This document shows, piece by piece, positions 6,287 through 14,173 of a DNA stretch of 34,175 nucleotides. Source of the stretch: Candidatus Nanopelagicales bacterium (GTDB lineage: Bacteria; Actinomycetota; Actinomycetes; S36-B12; CAIYMF01). The stretch is taken from assembly GCA_025351185.1 (NCBI GenBank), contig JANXWJ010000063.1, positions 1 through 34,175 on the forward strand. The letters are read 5' to 3'. The notes beneath the pieces were generated by a model. The model saw nothing but the letters and a program-made list of their open reading frames with translations. It did no database searches and was not told the origin of the DNA. The translations under genes were made by a program, and so were the position numbers. Positions within the stretch are counted from its first letter, which is position 1. Every line of letters begins with the position of its first letter.

Positions 6287-8642
6287 AGGGCCAGAGCTGG
6301 GTGACGCTGCCGAGCGACTCCGGCGTCATCGCGGACATGTCCATCGATCCCTGCTCGGCCAGTTCGAGAGCCTCGTCGAGCGGCAGCGGACGGCTGAAGA
6401 CATGGCCCTGGGCGAGGTCGCAGTGCAGGTCGCGCAGCGCGATCGCGCTGTCCCACTCCTCGACACCTTCGGTGATGACGGTGAGACGCATGGCCCGTGC
6501 CATCGCGACCACTCCCTGGACGAGAGCGAGCGACCGCTTGTCGTGGAGCTCGGAGACGAAGAGCTTGTCGAGCTTGAGGATGTCGACAGGCAGCCGGTGC
6601 AGATAGCCCACGGAGGAGTAGCCGACACCGAAGTCGTCGATGGCAAGACGAGCGCCGGACGCACGGAGCCGGTGCAGCGCCGCGACGGTCGCCGGCTCGT
6701 CGCCGAGGAAGGCTCCCTCGGTGAGCTCGAGGACCAGGTGTACGTCGCTGCTCGACCGGTGCAGCTCACCGACCCGCTGTGCGAGCTGGCTGTCGGTCAC
6801 CTGCAGCGCCGAGAGGTTGACTCCCAGGGACAGCGGTCGACCGGCGCGACGAGCGAGCTCGAGCCCGCCACGGTGCGCCTGCTCCAGGATCTGCATCCCG
6901 AGCTGGCTGATGATCCCGATCTTCTCCGCGGCGGCGATGAACACGTTGGGCGGCACGGAGCCCAGACGCGGGTCGGTCCAGCGCGCGAGCGCCTCGAACC
7001 CGTCGATGAGCCCGGTGGTGAGGTCCACGACCGGCTGGAAGTGCACCGTGATCTTCTCGTCGACCACCGCCTGACGCAGGGCGCTCTCGAGCTCGAGACG
7101 GTTGAGCTCCGCCTCGCGCATCGCCGGGAGGAACCGCTCGACACGTGACTTGCCGCGCGACTTCGCGGCGTACATCGCGGTGTCGGCGCTGTTGATGAGG
7201 ACCTCGGCAGTCGTCGGCTCCTCACCGGAGAACGCGATCCCGATGCTGGCTCGCACCCGCACCTCTCGCTCGCCGACATGGAAGGTGACGGCGAGGGCGT
7301 CGAGGAGTCGCTGGGCCACCGAGTCGGCCTGCCCCTCGTCGGTGAGGTCATCGAGCAGGATCCCGAACTCGTCACCTCCGAGCCGCGCTGCGGTGTCCTC
7401 CGAGCGCAGCACGCTCATGATCCGTTCGGCGACCTGCACGAGCAGGTGGTCCCCGGTCTCGTGCCCGAGGAGGTCGTTGACCTCCTTGAAACCGTCGAGG
7501 TCGACATAGAGCACCGCGACCTGGCCTCGTGGCGCGCGGCGGATCAGTGCCTGGCTGAGCCGGTCGGTGAACACAGCGCGGTTGTGCAGCCCGGTCAGCG
7601 CGTCGTGGCGAGCGAGGAAGATCATCTCATCGGAGAGCCGACGACGGTTGAACGCCGAGACCCCCACTGCGGTCAGCGCTTCCAGCGCCGCCTGGTCACG
7701 GGCATCCAGCGGCGCGTCGTTGTGCGGCGTGACCACGAGGTGACGGGTGGGACGGCCCTCGACCTCGATCACAGCGCCGATCTCCGGCGGAACCGGTGGC
7801 TCCTCGCGCAGGCTCGCGGTGGACTGTCGCAGCGTGCGCTCGGCCTGCTCGAGCAACGAGCTCTCGATCTGCTGGTCGTCGACCCAGTCCGGTGCCTGCG
7901 TGGCAGCCTCGAGTAGTCCCATGAGCCGGCGTTGCGCGCGGCGGTTGTCGCTGACCGAGCGCACTGCCACGAGGATCGTGCCGACCGGCACGAAGAGCAG
8001 TGCGAGGGTCCAGGCCGGGTACTTGGCGGTGAGCAGGAAGGCGAGATAGCCGAGCGTGTCGACGCTGACGAAACAGGCGAGGCCGAGCGGCACCGAGCCC
8101 CAGCGCAGCACGGAGCCCAGGGACACGCCGTCTTCGATCGCGAGCGACCCGGCGGTGACAAGGAGGTCGAAGCTGAAGTAGATGGCACAGGCCAGCATCA
8201 CCGCGACGAGCTGGTAGCCGAGCTCGGAGGAGTCGACGCCGGCCCACGAGACGACAGAGACGAAGAGCGCACCGCCCAGCACGGTGAGCCCGACGTTGAA
8301 GATGCGGGAGCGCCACACCTTGCGCTGAGTGGCGTTGGCCAAGGTCGTCCCGATGGCCCACAGCGCGAACGCCTGCAACGGCGACACGGTGAGCGAGAGA
8401 AACACCAGCACGCACGTCTCGAACCCGATCACCACGTCGCCCGACAGGTGCGACAGCACGAGGGGGAACCTCGACATCACGACCATGATCAGGATGGAGA
8501 CCGCACCGGTCAGGGTGAGGGTGCCGTCGGGCTCCCTCAGCCACAGGACGACGCCCGTGACGGCCACGAGCACGCCGACGGTGAAGATGGCGATGTCCAG
8601 GCAGACTGCCACGAAGGCGCGACTGACCCGCGAGGTGGCCAT
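6285..8642 (-). CDS. Membrane-anchored GGDEF-EAL c-di-GMP turnover protein
   Basis: A 785-residue protein. ATG 8642 is preceded by GGGGAAGGGGG 5 bp away. Residues about 9-245 form a multi-helix membrane sensor of roughly seven or eight segments, resembling MASE-type modules. A linker at about 250-340 precedes a diguanylate cyclase domain beginning HDALTGLHNR near residue 345. Its active-site GGDEF is intact at 422-426, and RSED five residues before it matches the product-inhibition I-site RxxD. The phosphodiesterase domain has EAL at 550-552 within FEALARW, plus ELTEG, DDFGVGYSS, LKLDK, TEGVEE and QGHVFSRP, all expected of an active enzyme. By family knowledge it makes c-di-GMP from two GTP and/or cleaves it to pGpG; which activity dominates cannot be read from sequence. 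It is monocistronic, and its signal is unknown. Confidence 0.93.
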   Translation of the reverse strand: MATSRVSRAFVAVCLDIAIFTVGVLVAVTGVVLWLREPDGTLTLTGAVSILIMVVMSRFPLVLSHLSGDVVIGFETCVLVFLSLTVSPLQAFALWAIGTTLANATQRKVWRSRIFNVGLTVLGGALFVSVVSWAGVDSSELGYQLVAVMLACAIYFSFDLLVTAGSLAIEDGVSLGSVLRWGSVPLGLACFVSVDTLGYLAFLLTAKYPAWTLALLFVPVGTILVAVRSVSDNRRAQRRLMGLLEAATQAPDWVDDQQIESSLLEQAERTLRQSTASLREEPPVPPEIGAVIEVEGRPTRHLVVTPHNDAPLDARDQAALEALTAVGVSAFNRRRLSDEMIFLARHDALTGLHNRAVFTDRLSQALIRRAPRGQVAVLYVDLDGFKEVNDLLGHETGDHLLVQVAERIMSVLRSEDTAARLGGDEFGILLDDLTDEGQADSVAQRLLDALAVTFHVGEREVRVRASIGIAFSGEEPTTAEVLINSADTAMYAAKSRGKSRVERFLPAMREAELNRLELESALRQAVVDEKITVHFQPVVDLTTGLIDGFEALARWTDPRLGSVPPNVFIAAAEKIGIISQLGMQILEQAHRGGLELARRAGRPLSLGVNLSALQVTDSQLAQRVGELHRSSSDVHLVLELTEGAFLGDEPATVAALHRLRASGARLAIDDFGVGYSSVGYLHRLPVDILKLDKLFVSELHDKRSLALVQGVVAMARAMRLTVITEGVEEWDSAIALRDLHCDLAQGHVFSRPLPLDEALELAEQGSMDMSAMTPESLGSVTQLWP

Positions 8643-8828
8643 GATCGCCCCCTTCCCCGTTCATCGGCTGCACGGCTCCACCTCGGATGTCGGCCGGTGA
8701 GGGGCTCTTCTTGAGCGTCCACCCGGCCCACCTCAGGGTGCCGATCGATACGCCGGGATGTGCGGCGGGATCCACATCCACCGGATCGGAGCAGCTCAGT
8801 GCGGATCCACCGCCTGCGCTCGGGGGGT

Positions 8829-8845
8829 GTCCGGCTCAGCCGGAC
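8829..8845 (-). terminator. Hairpin with the ackA stop codon in its loop
   Basis: Perfect 7-bp arms GTCCGGC (8829-8835) and GCCGGAC (8839-8845) enclose three bases that are exactly the ackA stop codon on the minus strand. It is placed to end the xfp-ackA transcript. No T-run follows; a C-run does. Confidence 0.45.
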
Positions 8846-10032
8846 GCCAGGGTCTCCGTGTCACGGGCGATGACGAGTTCCTCGTCCGTGGGCACCACGA
8901 GGGCGATCGGGTGCTCCGACCTGCTGATCCGCCCCCCGGTGCTCGCGCCGTGCTCCGCGTTGGCCACCGGGTCGATCTCCAGACCGAATCCGCCGAGGTG
9001 GGCGAGGATCCCCGCCCGGACGTCGGCGGAGTGCTCGCCGATGCCACCAGTGAGCACCACGGCGTCGAGGCCACCGAGGGCGACACTGAGACTGCCCACC
9101 GCCTTCGCCGCGCGGTAGCAGAAGACATCGATGGCCAGGCCCGCTGCGGCCGAGCCGTCGCGGGCGGCGTCGGTGAGCGTCCGCATGTCGTTGCTGAGCT
9201 CCGACAGACCGAGCAGACCGCTGTTGCGGTTGAGCTCGTCGACGAGCTCGGACAGCTCGAGGCCGAGGCGTGGCCCGACATAGCCGAGCGCGCCGGCGTC
9301 GATGTCTCCGCTGCGGGTCCCCATCACGAGGCCCTCGAGCGGGGTGAGACCCATCGTGGTGTCGACCGAGATGCCACCTTTGATCGCCGCACCGCTGCAG
9401 CCGTTGCCGAGATGCAGCGTCACCAGCCGCAGGTCCGACAGCGGTACGCCCATGAGCTCTGCGGCACGAGCACTCACATAACGGTGGGAGATGCCGTGAA
9501 ACCCGTACCGGCGTACGCCGTGCTGCTCGTACCACGACGCGGGGACCGCATAGCGGTAGGCGATCGGCGGCAGCGTCGCATGGAACGCGGTGTCGAACAC
9601 GGCGACGCTGGGCAGGTGCCCGAGAGCCGATCGGGCGGCCTCGATGCCGGCGAGGTTGCCCGGCACCTGCAGCGGTGCCAGCTCGCTCACCGCAGCGATC
9701 CTGCGGACGATGAGGTCATCGACGACGACCGACTCACGGAAGTCCGGTCCGCCGTGGACGACCCGGTGCCCGACGCCGACGAGGCTGTCGCGCTCCGCGT
9801 CGCGCAGGTCGTCGACGAGGTGCTCGACCACGCCGCGGTGCGACGAGTCGTCAGGCGAGCTGACGCTGGCAAAGCCACCTCGGCGCACCGTCACCGTCGC
9901 GCTGTCGCTGCCGACCCGCTCGGCGAGCGCGGTCAGTGAACGCTCCCCCGTGCGCGGGTCGAGCAGCGCCAGCTTGACCGACGAGCTCCCGCAGTTGAGC
10001 GCCAGCACGCGCCCCTCAGGGGCCTCGCTCAC
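8836..10032 (-). CDS. ackA: Acetate kinase
   Basis: A 398-residue protein, the usual length for AckA. The chosen start is GTG 10032, which overlaps the stop of the phosphoketolase gene as GTGA; the frame stays open upstream, but homology begins a few residues after this start. Family blocks appear in order: LALNCGSSSVK near residue 10, GVGHRVVHGG, VAVFDTAFH, RYGFHGISHRYV, LHLGNGCSGAAI, DTTMGLTPLEGLVMGTRSGD and LTGGIGEHS. The enzyme interconverts acetyl phosphate plus ADP with acetate plus ATP in the cytoplasm. Next to phosphoketolase it probably harvests ATP from acetyl phosphate made from sugar phosphates. No phosphotransacetylase gene is present here, which favours the acetate-forming direction for this pair. 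Confidence 0.97.
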   Translation of the reverse strand: MSEAPEGRVLALNCGSSSVKLALLDPRTGERSLTALAERVGSDSATVTVRRGGFASVSSPDDSSHRGVVEHLVDDLRDAERDSLVGVGHRVVHGGPDFRESVVVDDLIVRRIAAVSELAPLQVPGNLAGIEAARSALGHLPSVAVFDTAFHATLPPIAYRYAVPASWYEQHGVRRYGFHGISHRYVSARAAELMGVPLSDLRLVTLHLGNGCSGAAIKGGISVDTTMGLTPLEGLVMGTRSGDIDAGALGYVGPRLGLELSELVDELNRNSGLLGLSELSNDMRTLTDAARDGSAAAGLAIDVFCYRAAKAVGSLSVALGGLDAVVLTGGIGEHSADVRAGILAHLGGFGLEIDPVANAEHGASTGGRISRSEHPIALVVPTDEELVIARDTETLASG

Positions 10033-12443
10033 GCCTCGTCCGTGGGTGCCAGGCTCCAGTCGCGGATGTCGGGAAGATCCTGGAGGTTCTCCACGACGTA
10101 CGCTGCGTGCTCGGCCAGCCGTGCCTCGCACCAAGCCTTGAGCTCGGAGGCTCCGGGCGGGGTGCGACGGGCGTTGTTGAGCGCATCCATGACGAGGTGA
10201 TAGCGCGACACCCGGTTGCGCACGACCATGTCGAAGGGCGTCGTGGTGGTGCCCTCCTCGATGAAACCGCGCACCCGGAAGCGGTCGGCGTCGGGGCGAC
10301 CGTGCACGAGCTGGTGGATCGCACCGGGATAGCCGTGGAAGGCGAACACGACGTCGACGTGGTCGGTGAACAGCTCCTTGAACAGCGTCTCGTCCATGCC
10401 GTGCGGGTGGTCCTTGCGCCGCGGCAGCGTCATGAGGTCGACGACGTTGACGACGCGGGTACGGAAGTGCGGCAGGTGTTCGCGCAGGATCTGGGCCGCG
10501 GCGACCGTCTCCATCGTCACGACGTCACCCGCGCACGCGAGCACGATGTCGGGATCGGCCGTGCCGTCGTCGGTGCCGGCCCAGGCCCACGTGCCCGCAC
10601 CTCGGGTGCAGTGTTCGACCGCCTCGTCGATCGTCAGCCACTGCAGCTGCGGCTGCTTGTCGATCACGACGAGGTTGACGTAGGACCGCGACCGCATGCA
10701 GTGGTCGGCGACCGAGAGCAGGCAGTTGGCGTCCGGCGGCAGGTAGACGCGACCGATGTTGCCGCGCGAGGTGATGACGTTCTGGATGAGCCCCGGGCCC
10801 TGGTGGCTGAAACCGTTGTGGTCGTTGCGCCACGCGGTCGACGTCAGCAGGATGTTCAGGCTCGGCACCGGCTCGCGCCACGGCAGGTTGTCGGCCTCCT
10901 GCAGCCACTTGCCGTGCTGGATGGTCTGCGAGGCGCTCACCATCGCGAACGCCTCATACGTCGCGAACCAACCGTGCCGGCCGGTGAGGGTGTAGCCCTC
11001 GAGCCACCCGTGGCAGTTGTGCTCGGAGAGCACCTCCATCACGCGACCGTCGCGCGAGAGCGCGACGTCGTCGGGAGTCACCCGCTCGGCGAACATCCGG
11101 TCGGACACCTCGAACACCGCACCGAGGCGGTTGCTGTTGGTCTCGTCGGGGCAGAACAGGCGGAACCTGTCGTCGTTGGTCGAGTAGATGTCGCGCATGA
11201 ACTCGCCGAGCTTGCGCGTCGACTCGGCGCGCACGGTGGCCGGCTCGGGGATGTCGATCGCGTAGTCGCGGAAGTCGGGCAGGTCGAGGTCGCGCGTGAG
11301 CAGGCCGCCGTTGGCGTGCGGGCTCGCGCTCATCCGCAGGTCGCCTGTCGGGTTGGCACGACGGACGAGCTCGGAGGGCGCACCGTCGGCGTCGAACAGC
11401 TCCTCCGGTCGGTAGGACCGCAGCCACTGCTCGAGGATCGCGAGGTGCTCCGGGTTGTCCTTGACACCCGACAGCGGCACCTGGTGCGCACGCCACGTGC
11501 CGAGCATCTGCACGCCGTCGACCTTGTCGGGGCCGGTCCAGCCCTTGGGACTGCGCAGGATGAGGAGCGGCCAGCGCGGCCGGGTGCCGTCCCAGTCGCC
11601 GCCGCGCGCGGCTGCCTGGATGCCGCGGATCTTCGCCCACGCTGTCGCCAGCGCCTCGGCGAAGCGGTGGTGCATGCCGGGGAGGTCCGAGCCCTCGATC
11701 TCGATGACCTCGTAGCCGTGGCCCTCGAAGAGCTCGCGCACCTCGGCGGGGTCCTTGCGCCCGAGCACGGTCGGGCCGGCGATCTTCGCGCCGTTGAGGT
11801 GCAGGATCGGCAGCACCGCGCCGTCGCGCGCGGGGTTGATGAAGGAGATGCCCTTCCACGAGCCCTCGAGCGGCCCGGTCTCGGCCTCGCCGTCGCCGAC
11901 CACCGCGAGGGTGATGAGGTCGGGGTTGTCCATCACGGTGCCGAAGGCGTGCACGAGCACGTAGCCGAGCTCGCCGCCCTCGTGGATCGATCCGGGGGTC
12001 GTGACCGACACGTGGCTCGGGATGCCGCCGGGTGCGGAGAACTGCCGGAAGAGCCGTCGTACGCCCTCGAGGTCTTCGGTGATCTTCGGGAACTTCTCGG
12101 TGTAGGTGCCCTCGAGGTAGGCCGCGGCGACGAGCGCCGGACCGCCGTGCCCCGGACCGGCGAGGTAGATCATCTCCTGGCCGGTGGCCTGGATCAGCCG
12201 CGAGGCGTGGGCATAGATGAACGACAGCCCCGGGCTGGTGCCCCAGTGGCCGAGCAGGCGGGGCTTGATGTCGGCGTCGACGAGCGGGTCGCGCAGCAGC
12301 GGATTGGCCATGAGGTAGATCTGGCCGACGGTGAGGTAGTTGTTGGCGCGCCACCACGCGTCGAGGGACGCCAGCTCCTCGTCGGTCGGCTTGGCCAGCC
12401 GCTCCACCAGGATCGGGTCGGGAAGGGTCGTCGCTGCCGTCAT
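10029..12443 (-). CDS. xfp: Xylulose-5-phosphate/fructose-6-phosphate phosphoketolase
   Basis: An 804-residue protein, matching the family length of about 800. ATG 12443 is preceded by AGGAGC. It is a thiamine-diphosphate enzyme that splits xylulose 5-phosphate (and/or fructose 6-phosphate) with phosphate into acetyl phosphate and glyceraldehyde 3-phosphate (or erythrose 4-phosphate). Visible landmarks are GHWGTSPG at 65-72, GPGHGGP at 96-102, HVSVTTPGSIHEGGELGY at 144-161 and the cofactor motif GDGEAETGPLEGSW at 183-196. The central and C-terminal transketolase-like folds contain CPDETNSNR, HGWLEGYTLTGRHG and SHQGPG. It is the first gene of the pair with ackA, with a 4-bp GTGA overlap implying translational coupling. 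It gives the cell a carbon-saving bypass of glycolysis. Substrate preference is not determined by sequence alone. Confidence 0.97.
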   Translation of the reverse strand: MTAATTLPDPILVERLAKPTDEELASLDAWWRANNYLTVGQIYLMANPLLRDPLVDADIKPRLLGHWGTSPGLSFIYAHASRLIQATGQEMIYLAGPGHGGPALVAAAYLEGTYTEKFPKITEDLEGVRRLFRQFSAPGGIPSHVSVTTPGSIHEGGELGYVLVHAFGTVMDNPDLITLAVVGDGEAETGPLEGSWKGISFINPARDGAVLPILHLNGAKIAGPTVLGRKDPAEVRELFEGHGYEVIEIEGSDLPGMHHRFAEALATAWAKIRGIQAAARGGDWDGTRPRWPLLILRSPKGWTGPDKVDGVQMLGTWRAHQVPLSGVKDNPEHLAILEQWLRSYRPEELFDADGAPSELVRRANPTGDLRMSASPHANGGLLTRDLDLPDFRDYAIDIPEPATVRAESTRKLGEFMRDIYSTNDDRFRLFCPDETNSNRLGAVFEVSDRMFAERVTPDDVALSRDGRVMEVLSEHNCHGWLEGYTLTGRHGWFATYEAFAMVSASQTIQHGKWLQEADNLPWREPVPSLNILLTSTAWRNDHNGFSHQGPGLIQNVITSRGNIGRVYLPPDANCLLSVADHCMRSRSYVNLVVIDKQPQLQWLTIDEAVEHCTRGAGTWAWAGTDDGTADPDIVLACAGDVVTMETVAAAQILREHLPHFRTRVVNVVDLMTLPRRKDHPHGMDETLFKELFTDHVDVVFAFHGYPGAIHQLVHGRPDADRFRVRGFIEEGTTTTPFDMVVRNRVSRYHLVMDALNNARRTPPGASELKAWCEARLAEHAAYVVENLQDLPDIRDWSLAPTDEA

Positions 12444-12567
12444 CGCTGCTCCTGCACGTCGAATGCTCCGTCGACCACGACGCTATCGACTTCCGAGCTC
12501 CGCGTTCACGTCAGCGGGAGAACTGCAGTGCAGGTCACGCGATGTTCATCCGTTGCATGGCACGGGC

Positions 12568-12585
12568 AACGCGCGGGTGCGCGTT
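12568..12585 (-). terminator. GC-rich hairpin
   Basis: Perfect 7-bp arms AACGCGC and GCGCGTT with a 4-base loop. It lies 24 bp downstream of the possible small gene at 12609-12713 on the minus strand, or it could end read-through from the PotD-like gene before the xfp promoter. No T-run follows. Confidence 0.4.
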
Positions 12586-12608
12586 ACATCGACATCTCCG
12601 GCGGGCGG

Positions 12609-12713
12609 TCAGCCCAGCGGAGCGGCGAGCAGGTACGCGACGAGGTCGCGCAGGTGCGGGCGGCGTGCGGCCCACGACGGTGTCGTCCACGGGTTGTTCG
12701 GATCCCAGACCAT
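12609..12713 (-). CDS. Possible 34-residue small protein
   Basis: An ATG at 12713 opens 34 codons ending with TGA at 12609-12611. The codons have strongly G/C third positions (about 29 of 33), like real genes nearby. The peptide begins MVWDPNNPWTTPSW, has a basic middle (ARRPH) and ends with a short hydrophobic stretch (LVAYLLAAPLG). No good Shine-Dalgarno site is present. It may instead be the remnant of a longer gene. A hairpin follows 24 bp downstream. No family is recognised. Confidence 0.33.
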   Translation of the reverse strand: MVWDPNNPWTTPSWAARRPHLRDLVAYLLAAPLG

Positions 12714-12789
12714 GACCTACAGAGGGCGCGGGGCCGCTGCTGATACATCCCGGCTCCGAACCGATGCGGTCCTGGTCCGTCGTGGCTCG

Positions 12790-14040
12790 CTAGCCCGCCT
12801 TGACGTTGGAGAACTGCTTGGCGTAGGCCGCACCTGTCGCCTCGTCGAGACCCATGAACAACGTGGTCGCCGCCAGCAGCTCGGGGGTCGGGAAGATGAG
12901 CGGGTTGTCAACCAGGGTCTTGTCGATCTTCTCCATCGCCTTCTGTGCGCCCTTGACCGGGCAGATGTACTGCACAGCGGCGGTCAGCTGCGCGGCGATC
13001 GCGGGGTCGTAGTAGAAGTTCATCAGCGCCTCGGTGTTCTTCACGTGCTGCGCCATCGCCGGGACGACCATGTTGTCCGACCAGATCATCATTCCGGCCT
13101 CCGGCTGGACGAAGACGATGTCGGGGTTGTCGGCCTGCAGCTGCACGATGTCACCGGACCACGCCATGCACGCATAGGCCGTGCCGTTGGTGAGCAGCGA
13201 GGTGTAGTCGTTGCCGGTGAACTGCCGGATCTGGCCGGAGTCGCTGGCCTTCTGCAGATATTCGATGGCAACGCCGAACTGGTCAGCGGTGAAGTTCGAC
13301 GCATCGACTCCCTGCTGGCGCAGGATCAGACCCATGGTGTCGCGCCACTCGGTGAGCACGGTGACCTTGCCCTTGAGGTCGGGCCGGGTGAACAGCTCCT
13401 CGACCGAGCGCACCTCAGGCACCTTCGCCTTGTTGTAGGCGATGCCCGTGAGCCCGGACTGCCACGGCGCGGAGTAGTCACGCGAAGGGTCCCAGGTCGG
13501 CGACTTCAAGGAGTCGATGAGGTTCGCGGTGATGTTGGGCAGGGCCGACTTGTCGAGCTTCGTGGCATAGCCCTCCCGCACCAGTCGCGCTGCGATGTTG
13601 TCGGGCACTGCGAAGAGGTCACGACCGGTGTCCTGCCCGGCACGCAGTGCCGGCGCGATCTTGGCGTAGAACGTGTCGCCGTCGTTGACGTCCTCGGTGT
13701 AGGCGACCGTCACGCCGGTCGCCGCCTTGAACTGCTCCAGCGTCGGGTGCTTGTTAGGGTTCTTCGGGTCGACATCCAGGTAGAGCTGCCAGTTGCTGAA
13801 GTTGACCGCCTTCTCCGAGTCCGACCGGTCGGTGACGCTCGCCGACGCTGCCGGGACGGAGCTCCCGGTTGCCCCGGTCGTCGCCGACGTGCCCTTCGTG
13901 CCGCACGCGGCGAGCAGGGGCGAGGCAACCGCCGCGGCTCCCCCGAACGCCGCTGCCTGCAGGAGCCGACGACGCGGGACCCCGCGGCGAACGGCCGCCC
14001 GGACGACCTCGGTGAGCGGGTCGACGTGACGATCAGCCAT
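12790..14040 (-). CDS. PotD-like (spermidine/putrescine-type) ABC substrate-binding lipoprotein
   Basis: A 416-residue protein from ATG 14040. The N-terminus has an Arg-rich patch (RRGVPRRRLLQ), a hydrophobic helix and a lipobox LLAAC with Cys46. This is consistent with a lipoprotein, possibly Tat-exported given the RR residues and family precedent. The mature part opens with NFSNWQLYLD and continues through GVTVAYTEDVNDGDTFYAKI, GRDLFAVPDNIAARLV, a YSAPWQSGLTGIAYN block, LLTNGTAYACMAWSGDI and the MIWSDNMVVPAMAQH region, all typical of extracellular polyamine-binding proteins. It should capture a polyamine or similar cation outside the membrane. No permease or ATPase gene is adjacent, so its transporter partner lies elsewhere or it acts as a sensor. 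It is divergent from the amidohydrolase, with an operator-like sequence in its promoter. Confidence 0.88.
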   Translation of the reverse strand: MADRHVDPLTEVVRAAVRRGVPRRRLLQAAAFGGAAAVASPLLAACGTKGTSATTGATGSSVPAASASVTDRSDSEKAVNFSNWQLYLDVDPKNPNKHPTLEQFKAATGVTVAYTEDVNDGDTFYAKIAPALRAGQDTGRDLFAVPDNIAARLVREGYATKLDKSALPNITANLIDSLKSPTWDPSRDYSAPWQSGLTGIAYNKAKVPEVRSVEELFTRPDLKGKVTVLTEWRDTMGLILRQQGVDASNFTADQFGVAIEYLQKASDSGQIRQFTGNDYTSLLTNGTAYACMAWSGDIVQLQADNPDIVFVQPEAGMMIWSDNMVVPAMAQHVKNTEALMNFYYDPAIAAQLTAAVQYICPVKGAQKAMEKIDKTLVDNPLIFPTPELLAATTLFMGLDEATGAAYAKQFSNVKAG

Positions 14041-14063
14041 GGCGTGCTGGTCCTCTCCACCTG

Positions 14064-14110
14064 GGTCGAGGCGCCCGCCTCGACCTCCTCGCCCCCTCGA
14101 CAAGGGGCGA
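14064..14110. promoter_or_regulatory. Two consecutive inverted repeats in the divergent leader
   Basis: The first has perfect 10-bp arms GGTCGAGGCG (14064-14073) and CGCCTCGACC (14076-14085) with a 2-base centre. The second has 7-bp arms TCGCCCC (14089-14095) and GGGGCGA (14104-14110) with an 8-base loop. Both fall in the predicted 5' leader of the PotD-like transcript, between its promoter (14120-14147) and its start codon (14040). They could be protein-binding sites or leader RNA structure. Confidence 0.45.
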
Positions 14111-14119
14111 TGGTGGGGT

Positions 14120-14147
14120 ACATTACTTGATGGCATCCAAAAAACAA
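14120..14147 (-). promoter_or_regulatory. Predicted promoter of the PotD-like gene with operator-like sequence in the spacer
   Basis: On the minus strand, TTGTTT (14147-14142) and TAATGT (14125-14120) are 16 bp apart, a plausible sigma-70-type pair. The spacer region contains TTGGATGCCATCAAG, which matches the agmatine-deiminase operator TTGGATTACATCCAAG except in the central triplet and for one missing C. In both promoters the element lies between -35 and -10, where a repressor would block RNA polymerase. Confidence 0.5.
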
Positions 14148-14173
14148 GAGACCGCGACACAGAGGGAAGACTC

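Larger units (their letters stand above)
12444..12789. other. 346-bp gap upstream of xfp
   Basis: The gap between the xfp start and the PotD-like gene stop holds a possible 34-residue reading frame (12609-12713), a GC-rich hairpin (12568-12585) and a short palindrome CTGCAGTGCAG (12523-12533) in the xfp leader. The xfp promoter must lie here, but no hexamer pair stands out enough to call. Confidence 0.5.

Noticed and set aside
10107-12743. 878-codon plus-strand open frame opposite xfp
   Set aside because: The minus-strand frame encodes an unmistakable full-length phosphoketolase. The opposite frame is a codon-bias shadow without motifs.
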